Made by a program: the position numbers and the translations under genes. This document shows positions 45,227 to 52,714 of a stretch of DNA of 64,000 nt, one piece after another. Numbering within the stretch: the stretch's first letter is position 1; the number at the start of each line of letters is the position of its first letter. The notes below the pieces were generated by a model that saw only the letters and a list, made by a program, of their open reading frames with translations, made no database searches and was not told the DNA's origin. This DNA comes from Crassaminicella thermophila (GTDB lineage Bacteria; Bacillota; Clostridia; Peptostreptococcales; Thermotaleaceae): NCBI RefSeq assembly GCF_008152325.1, contig NZ_CP042243.1, positions 2,733,026 to 2,797,025 on the forward strand. The letters are read 5' to 3'.

Positions 45227-46678
45227 TTATAACTTAAATGTATACTCTATTATCACTTTCCCATTCTTAAACACTTTAATTTTCTCTATTAATTTATTTA
45301 TAACCATTCTATCTAAGGATTCCATCATAAATATTTCTTTTACCACTTGCTCACCATATCCTTTTCTTTTTTTCAACCTTTCTATAATTACTTCTTTATT
45401 TTCTTCTAATAAACTCTTTTGCCCCTCAATCTCTCTCATTTTTTTTATATACATTTTTTTATCTATTAAATAATCCATCATCATATCTATAAGCCTATCC
45501 TTTTTTTGGTTTAATTTTATAATAGATTTTTCTAGCTTTCTAAGCTTTTTTTGCTCATCCCCATTTTTTATTTCTTTTTCTATTTCTTTTAAAAGCATAT
45601 TCTTACAACAGTTTTCATTAATAATCTTTTTTAATTCACTGCATATAAGTTTTATTAATATTTCTTCTTTAATGTATGCACCATTGCAGTAATCTTTTCC
45701 CATTTTATTTACAGTTGCACAAATATACGCATCTCTATTCTTTTTATAATACATCTTACGATTACATTCACCACATACCAAAATCCCAGAAAACAGGTGG
45801 GTTTGATTGCCTATTTTTTTCTTTTTATTTTCCTTTAATCTTTTTTGAACTTCTTCAAATATAAGAGGATCTATAATTCCATCATGTGTATTCTTAATTA
45901 TTATTATCTCTTCTTTATTTTCCTTTCTTTCTCCTGTCAATACATTGACTGTTCTGCTTTTATTTTGAACCAAATCTCCTACATAAAACCTATTTGATAG
46001 TATTTTTCGAATGCTACTTTGATGCCAAATTACACCGCTATTTTGTTTGCCTGCTGCTTGACTTGGTGTTGGATATCCATGCTTATTTAATTCTTTTGCA
46101 ATTTTATAAAGCCCTTTTCCTTCTAAGTACATTGAAAATATTTTTTTTACCACATATGTTGTAATATCCTCTGCAGGAATCATCGTATACTTATCCAGTT
46201 TCTTATATCCATAGGGTGGATTGCTGCCATTATAATATCCTCTTTTAGCTCTACATAACTTTCCAAATCGAATCCTTTCGCTCATTTTTTCAGATTCCTT
46301 CTGTGCAATAGACAATAACAATGTAAACATAAATTCATCATATTCTTCTGAATCGAATCCATCTTCTATAGTAACAAATCTTATATTTCTAGCTTTAAAG
46401 TCTCTAACAAGAATCAAACCTTCTAATGTATTTCTAGCAAAGCGGGAAATGCTCTTTGTAAGCACTATATCAAATTTGCCTTCTTTGCTATCCTCAAGTA
46501 ATGCTTGCAATCCTTCTCTTTTTTTTATGCTTCTTCCGCTTTCAATATCTTGATAAATTTTATACAAGGTCCATCTCTTATTTTCAATGTACTTTTCAAA
46601 GAAATTTTTCTGATGTGCAATACTTGTTTTTTGTGTCTCCATATCTGTAGAGACCCTAACATATACAGCACACCTCAA
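45227..46678 (-). CDS. Large serine recombinase, probable element excisase/integrase
   Basis: A 483-aa recombinase. It has an N-terminal resolvase catalytic domain (about 1-145) with Ser10 in YVRVSTD, plus ISRFARN and SEKMSERIRFGK. A Recombinase domain (about 155-275: NPPYGYKKL, RKILSNRFYVGDLV) is followed by a zinc ribbon (CGEC...YICATVNKMGKDYC, about 305-335) and a C-terminal coiled coil. This is the SpoIVCA architecture. The TTG start follows GGGGG by 8 nt. It lies 118 bp after the broken yabG 5' end with no obvious own promoter, so transcription from the yabG promoter is the likely source. Function in excising the flanking element is inferred from position and the att cores. Confidence 0.93.
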   Translation of the reverse strand: MRCAVYVRVSTDMETQKTSIAHQKNFFEKYIENKRWTLYKIYQDIESGRSIKKREGLQALLEDSKEGKFDIVLTKSISRFARNTLEGLILVRDFKARNIRFVTIEDGFDSEEYDEFMFTLLLSIAQKESEKMSERIRFGKLCRAKRGYYNGSNPPYGYKKLDKYTMIPAEDITTYVVKKIFSMYLEGKGLYKIAKELNKHGYPTPSQAAGKQNSGVIWHQSSIRKILSNRFYVGDLVQNKSRTVNVLTGERKENKEEIIIIKNTHDGIIDPLIFEEVQKRLKENKKKKIGNQTHLFSGILVCGECNRKMYYKKNRDAYICATVNKMGKDYCNGAYIKEEILIKLICSELKKIINENCCKNMLLKEIEKEIKNGDEQKKLRKLEKSIIKLNQKKDRLIDMMMDYLIDKKMYIKKMREIEGQKSLLEENKEVIIERLKKRKGYGEQVVKEIFMMESLDRMVINKLIEKIKVFKNGKVIIEYTFKL

Positions 46679-46694
46679 TTTAAAGTCCCCCTAT

Positions 46695-46790
46695 TTATTT
46701 TTTTGCCTTTAATATTAATAATTCCCTCAAAACATCCTTTAAAAGCTTTTTTCCCTCAAATTTGTTAACTACAGTAATTTTCTTTTTCAT
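46695..46790 (-). CDS. 31-aa peptide between yabG 5' segment and recombinase
   Basis: The ORF begins MKKKITVVNKFEGKKLLK and ends ELLILKAKK, from an ATG preceded by GGAGTGA 5 nt upstream. It starts 5 nt after the broken yabG stop and ends 16 nt before the recombinase start, so the three would be read from one transcript. It is small, basic and amphipathic. It could be a recombination directionality factor, a leader coupling translation, or part of the recombinase expression signal. No family is recognised. Confidence 0.55.
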   Translation of the reverse strand: MKKKITVVNKFEGKKLLKDVLRELLILKAKK

Positions 46791-46795
46791 ATTCA

Positions 46796-47503
46796 TCACT
46801 CCATTAGTACCCTGTAGGGTGAACTCGCAAAATTTGCTCCAGCATTAAGGATTTCTTCATAATGAGATTGACAACCACCAGCAAAAATTACAAGATCATC
46901 CATACTAGGCTCATATTTTCTTGCTTGTTTTACAGATTCTATAAAATATTGAGAATTTCTATAATGACTTATCTTCGTAAAATCTTCATAACCCTTTAAA
47001 AGCCCGTCATGACCTGTGATGACCAATATATCTGGCATATATGCTTTTAACAATTCTAGCATTGCCTTTGGCTGCTCTGACTCTGCAATTTGTTTTCCAA
47101 CAACATGAATGTCTAATTGCTTATATACTTTTAAACACTCATCTAAATATTCTCCATCACCATCTAAGTGCAGTACTCTTCCAGATCTTCCAAAAGGTGT
47201 TCCTCCTTTTAAAGCTTTTTTTAGCTGCATTTGTTTTATATTATTTTCTTTTCTTTCCTTCATAATTTTCTTTATTATATTATTAATTTTTTTATCAAAG
47301 GACCTATGAAAATCATCTATCTTATTTACGGGTATCCTATATAAATCCATTACAGGAGAATCTGCTATAATTCTTAAGTCTACCCCTTTTAACAAAGCTA
47401 CTTTCTGTTTTTTAAAATTTCTTGTAATATCAATAACTTTAAATAATACATCAAAACCATAAGATCTTCTAGCTACTAAATCTCCTACCCTTACGTTTAT
47501 CAT
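46796..47503 (-). CDS. yabG: yabG 5' segment (YabG residues 1-233), interrupted
   Basis: YabG is the sporulation-specific cysteine-type protease (peptidase U57) that trims spore coat proteins in the mother cell. The start VRVGDLVARRSYGFDVLFKV, the central DILVITGHDGLLKGYEDF and VIFAGGCQSHYEEILNAGAN are intact. Genuine coding runs through ASSPYRVL at the TACTAAT core (46803-46809); the last residues ME and the stop come from the inserted element. Joined to the segment at 42.4 kb the product is 290 aa, the usual YabG length. GGGGG precedes the ATG and a sigma-K-type promoter lies upstream. Confidence 0.92.
   Translation of the reverse strand: MINVRVGDLVARRSYGFDVLFKVIDITRNFKKQKVALLKGVDLRIIADSPVMDLYRIPVNKIDDFHRSFDKKINNIIKKIMKERKENNIKQMQLKKALKGGTPFGRSGRVLHLDGDGEYLDECLKVYKQLDIHVVGKQIAESEQPKAMLELLKAYMPDILVITGHDGLLKGYEDFTKISHYRNSQYFIESVKQARKYEPSMDDLVIFAGGCQSHYEEILNAGANFASSPYRVLME
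46803..46809 (-). repeat. Left attachment core (TACTAAT) of the yabG element
   Basis: The minus-strand context is CCCTACAGGGTACTAATGGAG. It is the same 7-mer, in the same codon phase, as the core at 42565-42571. Confidence 0.85.
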
Positions 47504-47538
47504 ACATTACGTCCCCCTAGATAGATTCTGCTGTAATA

Positions 47539-47568
47539 CATAATATGTAGCTTATATATTCATGGTGC
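47539..47568 (-). promoter_or_regulatory. Sigma-K-like promoter of yabG
   Basis: On the minus strand: GCACC (47564-47568), a 16-bp spacer, CATATTATG (47539-47547), close to the sigma-K pattern GCACC / CATAnnnTA. It lies 36 bp before the yabG start. yabG is a sigma-K gene in Bacillus. Confidence 0.65.
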
Positions 47569-47585
47569 ATAATTACAATAAGAAA

Positions 47586-47609
47586 AGCAACCCTCTTGAA
47601 TGGGTTGCT
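47586..47609 (-). terminator. Second hairpin after the RND genes
   Basis: AGCAACCC / GGGTTGCT with TTTTCTTATT following on the minus strand. The arms are identical to those of the hairpin at 47669-47702. Confidence 0.65.
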
Positions 47610-47668
47610 AAAAGTATAGACAAAGTTAAATTATTATTTTTCAATTTATTAATAAAAATAACTTTATT

Positions 47669-47702
47669 AACAAAGCAACCCTTTTAAATGGGTTGCTTTG
47701 TT
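47669..47702 (-). terminator. Terminator of the RND efflux operon
   Basis: The AACAAAGCAACCC / GGGTTGCTTTGTT stem (13-bp arms) lies immediately after the RND stop codon. Confidence 0.8.
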
Positions 47703-47706
47703 TAGT

Positions 47707-50700
47707 CTATTTTGAAGCTAAATAAACAATAAATTTTCTAATTATAGATTTTTCTCCTTCAACTATTAAATATGCACACGGAATAACGTATAACGTAAGC
47801 AAAGAAGAAACTAACATACCAAATATTATAGAATAAGCCATAGGTGCCCAAAGTAAGCCTCCTGTAATACCTAGTGGAATCAATGAAATTACCGTAGTAA
47901 TCATACCAATCATAATAGGTCTTATTCTTGTAGCACAAGCTTCTATAATAGCCTCGCTTAATGTTTCATACTCTTTTTGCAGCAATTTTATATAGTCAAG
48001 AAGAACAATACCATTATTTACAACTACTCCCATCAAACTAATAGCTCCAAGAAGTGCCATAAATCCTACAGGATACCCCGTTATTTTTAATCCCCATATA
48101 ATCCCAATAAAAGAAAGTGGAATAGTTCCCATAATTATAAATGGTTCTCTTAAATCTCCAAACTGCATTACCAATATTAAATAGATAATGGCTACTGCAA
48201 TAACAGAAGGAATTTTCATGGATTTAAAAGCATCGTTCCTTTCTTCACTTGCTCCACCAAATGCCATTGTATATCCTTTTGGAAGCTTATAATCTTTTAG
48301 TACCTCTTCTACTTTTTTCTGAACAGCTTCCGTATTATATCCTTCTTTTACAAACAATCCTACTGTAATAGTTCTTTTTGTATCTCTTCTTATTATCTTA
48401 TTTATCGCAAATTCATTCTCTATTTTAGCAATTTGTCTTATAGGAATATTCTCTCCTGTTATACTTGATGTGAAAAATATGTTTTCTAATATTTCCTTAT
48501 TATGCTTGTTTTCATCTGGAATCTTCATAATAACAGGAAGATCATCATCATCAATATACTCTTGCTTTAGCTTTGTCACTTCTAAACCGTTTATAGCCAT
48601 TCTCACAGTAGCAGCAATATCATAATTACTTAAGCCTACAAGATTCGCTTTTTCTTCATTTACATCTATACGCAGCTTATAAGAATCAAATCCGAATGTA
48701 TCCTGAACATTTTTTCCTCCAGGAACATCCTCTACTATATTTTTTACATCATTAGCTATTTTTTTAAGAACACTAATATCTTCTCCTGTAATCCTTACCT
48801 CTACAGGAAAATCTACAGGCATTGCATTTTCAAGCTTTCTTACATTAATTCTTGCTCCAGGCACCTTACTGTCTAGCAAATTCTGTATATGCTGAATCGC
48901 TTCTTGTTTTCCATTTACAATAATCTGCGCCTTATTGCTAGATGCATTATTCGCTACAAAGGTTATATAATACTTCAACGGCCCATCTCCAACCTTCGCC
49001 ATAAAAGAATCTATTGATTTTTCCTTTAAAAGAACCTCACCTATCTTCTCTACGATTTCTCCTGTTCTTTCTGCAGTACTTCCATCTTTTACATCGACAT
49101 CTATTACATACTGATCTCTCTCAACAGGAGGGAATAGCTGAACTCCCAGGCTTGGTACTACCATAAGACTCAAAAGTAAAGCAGCTAAAGAAATACCAAT
49201 AACAAACTTAGGTCTTTTTAATCCTGCTCCTAGGCTCTTTTTATATTTATTAAGAATAATTTTTGAAAATTTATCAATTTTTAGGTATTCTTCCAATTTT
49301 TTTAGTAAGTTATTTTTATTTTTTCCTTCTCCCTTTGTTTTCAAAAATGTATACCCTAATGCAGGAACCATTGTAAGAGAAGTAATATATGAACTAAACA
49401 GAGCAACAGAAACGAGTATTGGTAAACTCTTTACAAATTTACCAGCCACCCCTTGCATCATAGCCAATGGCAAGAATGAAGCGATACTTGTTAGTGTCGA
49501 AGTAAGAATTGCAATCTTTACTTCATTTACTCCTCTCACACAAGCTGTTTCTCTGTCAAAGCCTCTTTCTAAATATAAATACATACTATCATTTGCAACA
49601 ATACCGTTTGCAACAAGCAAGCTTAAAGAAATAATCAAGGATGCAATAGATACCTGATGCAGCTGCATTCCATTTAATTTCATGTAAACAAAAACACTCA
49701 TAATTATTAAAGGAATGGAGCTAGATACCACAAGAGCACTTCTTGAACCCATAGCAAGAAGAACTACCAAAACTACAAGAATAATAGCGGATATCAAATT
49801 GCTTTCAAAAAGCTTTATAGCATCATTTACATAGTCTGCTTGATCTGTAAACACAGTAAGATGCATACCTTCATAAAGTTCGTCTTTAAAATCCTCTATT
49901 ATTTTTCTAAGTCTTTTACTAACCTTTACCATATTTTTGCCCTCTGCATATTTAACACCTACAACAAGGGCCTTTTGATTGTTTAAAGTAATAAATACTT
50001 CCTTCTTTTCTTCTGTCCTTTGAATATCAGAAACATCCTTTAAGTGGATCGGATTGCCTCTTTCAGATATTCCTATAACTGTATTTTTTAGTTCTTCAAC
50101 ATCTTTATATTCTCCTGATGTTTGAACTGGAACCTTTATATGCCCAATCTCTAAATTTCCTCCTGGAATATTTACATTGTGAGCTTTTATAAGCTTTGCA
50201 ATAGTGCTTGGTGCAATCTTGTATTGTTCTAGTTTTGTCATATCTAGATTTATGTGAATTTCTTCATGAATTTCTCCATCAATATCTACTGCTTTTACAT
50301 CTGGATCTTCTTCTAATCTATCCTTTAATTCCTCTGCTACTTCTTTTAAATCCTTATAGCCATATTGATTTGATGTTAAAGCTATAAGAAGCCCATATGT
50401 TTCTGTAAAATCTGTAATAACTTCTGGTTCCCAAGCTTGTTCTGGAAGATCTCTTTTTACCTCATCAACGTCATCCTTCAAATCATCCCAGACTTTATCA
50501 ATTTCCTCATCACTTAAATCTACTAACGTTACCTTGATAACCCCTATACTATCCATTGAAAAGCTTTCTAGTTTTTTAATTTCAGGTATTTCATTAATTT
50601 TTTTCTCTAAGGGCTTAACAATCAATTTTTCAATATCCTCAGGACTTGCTCCTGGATAGATACATTTTACTACTGCTTTAGGGGCAACAACATTAGGGTT

Positions 50701-50802
50701 TTCCTGTCTTTCCATATCTCCGTATATAAAAACCCCTGAAATAAACACGAAGAAACAAATCAACATAACGATACTTCTGTGATTAACACTCCACCTTACC
50801 AT
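47707..50802 (-). CDS. RND-family efflux transporter permease
   Basis: A 1031-aa inner-membrane pump of the AcrB/MMPL-like RND superfamily. TM1 is near the N-terminus (IVMLICFFVFISGVFIYG), followed by a large extracytoplasmic porter domain, six central helices (from AIILVVLVVLLAMGSRSALV), a second porter domain and C-terminal helices (VIAVAIIYLILVMQFGD, VGFMALLGAISLMGVVVNNG). The start overlaps the adaptor stop by one base (TAATG). In Gram-positives such pumps export hydrophobic compounds without an outer-membrane partner; the substrate is unknown. The TetR gene beside it suggests induction by the substrate. Confidence 0.92.
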   Translation of the reverse strand: MVRWSVNHRSIVMLICFFVFISGVFIYGDMERQENPNVVAPKAVVKCIYPGASPEDIEKLIVKPLEKKINEIPEIKKLESFSMDSIGVIKVTLVDLSDEEIDKVWDDLKDDVDEVKRDLPEQAWEPEVITDFTETYGLLIALTSNQYGYKDLKEVAEELKDRLEEDPDVKAVDIDGEIHEEIHINLDMTKLEQYKIAPSTIAKLIKAHNVNIPGGNLEIGHIKVPVQTSGEYKDVEELKNTVIGISERGNPIHLKDVSDIQRTEEKKEVFITLNNQKALVVGVKYAEGKNMVKVSKRLRKIIEDFKDELYEGMHLTVFTDQADYVNDAIKLFESNLISAIILVVLVVLLAMGSRSALVVSSSIPLIIMSVFVYMKLNGMQLHQVSIASLIISLSLLVANGIVANDSMYLYLERGFDRETACVRGVNEVKIAILTSTLTSIASFLPLAMMQGVAGKFVKSLPILVSVALFSSYITSLTMVPALGYTFLKTKGEGKNKNNLLKKLEEYLKIDKFSKIILNKYKKSLGAGLKRPKFVIGISLAALLLSLMVVPSLGVQLFPPVERDQYVIDVDVKDGSTAERTGEIVEKIGEVLLKEKSIDSFMAKVGDGPLKYYITFVANNASSNKAQIIVNGKQEAIQHIQNLLDSKVPGARINVRKLENAMPVDFPVEVRITGEDISVLKKIANDVKNIVEDVPGGKNVQDTFGFDSYKLRIDVNEEKANLVGLSNYDIAATVRMAINGLEVTKLKQEYIDDDDLPVIMKIPDENKHNKEILENIFFTSSITGENIPIRQIAKIENEFAINKIIRRDTKRTITVGLFVKEGYNTEAVQKKVEEVLKDYKLPKGYTMAFGGASEERNDAFKSMKIPSVIAVAIIYLILVMQFGDLREPFIIMGTIPLSFIGIIWGLKITGYPVGFMALLGAISLMGVVVNNGIVLLDYIKLLQKEYETLSEAIIEACATRIRPIMIGMITTVISLIPLGITGGLLWAPMAYSIIFGMLVSSLLTLYVIPCAYLIVEGEKSIIRKFIVYLASK

Positions 50803-51977
50803 TATTTGATCGCCTCCACGTTGATTTTATCCTTATCCTTCAACTTAAACTGCCCCTCTATTACAATTTTATCTCCTACTTTTAACCCTTCTTTTACTTC
50901 AAGCTTATCTCCTATTATTTCTCCAGGTGTAATTTTTTGTTTACGAACAATGCCTTCTTCTTGTAAATAAACAAATACAACTGCTCCTTCAGGCATATTT
51001 ATAATAGCATCCACTGGAATAAATACTGCCTTTTTCTCTGATAAAGGAATCGTCACTTTTCCTACCATTCCAGGCTTTAATATATGCTCTTTATTTTCAA
51101 TACGCACCTTCACTGGAAAAGTTCTTGTTTCTGCATCAGCCAAAGGACTTACTTCACTTACAATTCCTTCTACCTCTTTATCAATTCCATATACATAAAC
51201 TATAGCCTTTTGCCCTTTTTTGATCTTATTAATACTACTATCAGAAACTCCAACTTCTATTTCTACTTGATCCAATTGTCCTAGCACTATTACAGGATAC
51301 CCTTGAGCTGCTGTTTCTCCAACCTCAGCTAATTTTTTAAGAACAATCCCGTCTATCGGACTTAAAAGCTTTGTATCATTCAAATTTGATTTTGCAGAAT
51401 CTCTTGCAGCTTTTGCCTGCTCAAGCTCTATTTTAGTATATGCTTCTGCATCTAAAGCTTCTTGATACGTATTAGTGGCTTCAATATATTTTGTTTCAAC
51501 TTCATCCATTTTTGCAGTTGATATGGCTCCTTGTTCATAAAGATTTTTCATTCTTTCATAGTTTTTTGAAACCAAGTCTAAATATGCCTTTGCTTGATTT
51601 ATTTTTGAAGGAATCTGACTTTCCATCTTAAGCTTTGAGGATTTCCATTTTGCTTCAGCTGCTTGCAATTGCAAGATATAATCATAAGTATCTAGCTGCA
51701 TAAGTATATCATTTTCTTTTACTAAATCCCCTTCTTCAACAAAAATATTTTCTATAATACCTCCTGGAATTTTATATGCAAGCTTAATCGTCTTTGAGGG
51801 CTTTATATTCCCACTTAAAACGATTTGGTCAGAATAGCTTTCTGCCTTTATCTCTTGTACCACGACAGGCTTTAACGACTGGGCCATTACCTCTCTGTCT
51901 TTTTTAAAGCTACATCCGCTCAAAAAAGACTGTATGCATAGAATCAACACAAATAAAATAATTACTTTTCGTTTCAT
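50802..51977 (-). CDS. RND efflux periplasmic-adaptor-type lipoprotein
   Basis: A 391-aa membrane fusion protein with a lipoprotein signal (IQSFLSGC). It has a biotinyl-lipoyl-like half (VEEGDLVKENDILMQLDTYD), a helical hairpin (about 95-190), and the second lipoyl/beta-barrel part (DTKLLSPIDGIVLKKLAEVG, LKPGMVGKVTIPL). It links the RND permease to the cell exterior. ATG 51977 has AGGGGG 7 nt upstream and is preferred over 51983. The first bases overlap the region following the tetR stop, so the three genes form an operon. Confidence 0.92.
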   Translation of the reverse strand: MKRKVIILFVLILCIQSFLSGCSFKKDREVMAQSLKPVVVQEIKAESYSDQIVLSGNIKPSKTIKLAYKIPGGIIENIFVEEGDLVKENDILMQLDTYDYILQLQAAEAKWKSSKLKMESQIPSKINQAKAYLDLVSKNYERMKNLYEQGAISTAKMDEVETKYIEATNTYQEALDAEAYTKIELEQAKAARDSAKSNLNDTKLLSPIDGIVLKKLAEVGETAAQGYPVIVLGQLDQVEIEVGVSDSSINKIKKGQKAIVYVYGIDKEVEGIVSEVSPLADAETRTFPVKVRIENKEHILKPGMVGKVTIPLSEKKAVFIPVDAIINMPEGAVVFVYLQEEGIVRKQKITPGEIIGDKLEVKEGLKVGDKIVIEGQFKLKDKDKINVEAIK

Positions 51978-51979
51978 AA

Positions 51980-52540
51980 TCATTCCCCCTTTTCTATAAC
52001 TAGTCCATGTAAAATAATATCCACCATAGAATGCAGAGCTTCTTTTAACGTAATATTGTTTTTCATCAAAAAACTTCTCTCAGCTAATGACATTATAGAT
52101 TCAATAACCATTTTTCTTAATATAATAGTATTTGCTTTTCTTAATTGCCCATTTCTAAGCCCTTCTTTTATTAATCCCTCCTCTGGTTCCCATTCATATA
52201 ACCATTTTTCTACTTTTTCCCACTGTTTTGGGTAATACTGTTTCATTTCATAAAATCTGCTGATATACATAAGCCTTGGGGAATTTGGCAAAATCATAGC
52301 AATTTCTTTTAATTTTTCCATAGTGCTTAAATTTGGATTATTAATAATATCTTTCTCTTTTTCTTTCATAGTCGTAAAAAAATGCTCTATAATAGCATCA
52401 ATCAGTTCTTCTTTTGAACTAAAATTTTCATAAAGTGTACGTTTGCTTACACCTAGTCTTCTTGCTAAATCATTCATTGTAAATTTAATACCCTTTTCGC
52501 CAGTTTCTTCAATAGCTGCCTGAATCATTCTCATACGCAT
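51980..52540 (-). CDS. TetR-family regulator of the RND operon
   Basis: A 186-aa repressor. It has an N-terminal helix-turn-helix (about 8-50: FTMNDLARRLGVSKRTLYEN, then FSSKEELIDAII) and a helical ligand domain to the end LHGLVIEKGE. ATG 52540 follows GGAAG by 8 nt; the frame extends upstream to a TTG that overlaps this site and is rejected. It is the first gene of tetR-adaptor-permease, behind a consensus promoter with a palindrome just downstream of the -10. Autoregulation and derepression by pump substrates are inferred. Confidence 0.92.
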   Translation of the reverse strand: MRMRMIQAAIEETGEKGIKFTMNDLARRLGVSKRTLYENFSSKEELIDAIIEHFFTTMKEKEKDIINNPNLSTMEKLKEIAMILPNSPRLMYISRFYEMKQYYPKQWEKVEKWLYEWEPEEGLIKEGLRNGQLRKANTIILRKMVIESIMSLAERSFLMKNNITLKEALHSMVDIILHGLVIEKGE

Positions 52541-52572
52541 CTTTATCACTTCCTTCTTATTTTGTAACAAGA

Positions 52573-52589
52573 AAACTATTTTAGTTTTT
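52573..52589. promoter_or_regulatory. Putative TetR operator
   Basis: AAAACTATTTTAGTTTT, a perfect palindrome, lies between the -10 box and the tetR start, where a bound repressor would block transcription. Confidence 0.5.
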
Positions 52590-52603
52590 ATAGTACCAAC
52601 CTT

Positions 52604-52632
52604 ATTTTAGCACTGCATTTTTTTTCTGTCAA
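52604..52632 (-). promoter_or_regulatory. Sigma-A promoter of the tetR-RND operon
   Basis: TTGACA (52627-52632), a 17-bp spacer, TAAAAT (52604-52609) on the minus strand. Confidence 0.8.
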
Positions 52633-52655
52633 ACATGATTTTTGCCAAAATTAAA

Positions 52656-52707
52656 GCCAAATATCAATCAATAACCCATAATCAACGGTTATCTATCGGT
52701 ATTTGGC
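52656..52707 (-). terminator. Terminator of marR-MATE
   Basis: The GCCAAATA ... TATTTGGC outer stem and ATAACC / GGTTAT inner stem are followed by TTTAATTTT on the minus strand. Confidence 0.7.
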
Positions 52708-52714
52708 TTATACA

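Larger units (their letters stand above)
42565..46809 (-). mobile_element. Skin-like element interrupting yabG (4238 bp between cores)
   Basis: Bounded by TACTAAT copies inside the two halves of yabG. From the yabG 5' side it contains a 31-aa ORF, a large serine recombinase, repeat elements A and B, a thiolase with a sigma-54 promoter, and a cysteine-cluster protein with terminators. All genes share the yabG orientation. Precise recombination at the cores restores yabG in frame. The circle junction would read ACTCCATACTAATGGAGT, a perfect 7-bp inverted repeat around ACTA, as expected for a serine-integrase attP. Known analogues are skin in sigK, SPbeta in spsM and vfbin in spoVFB. It is far smaller than a prophage and carries no phage structural genes. 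Confidence 0.88.

Noticed and set aside
42565-46809. Interpretation of the insert as an ordinary prophage or ICE
   Set aside because: No phage structural, replication or conjugation genes. It holds a recombinase, one tiny ORF and two cargo genes, and the interrupted gene is restored exactly in frame.
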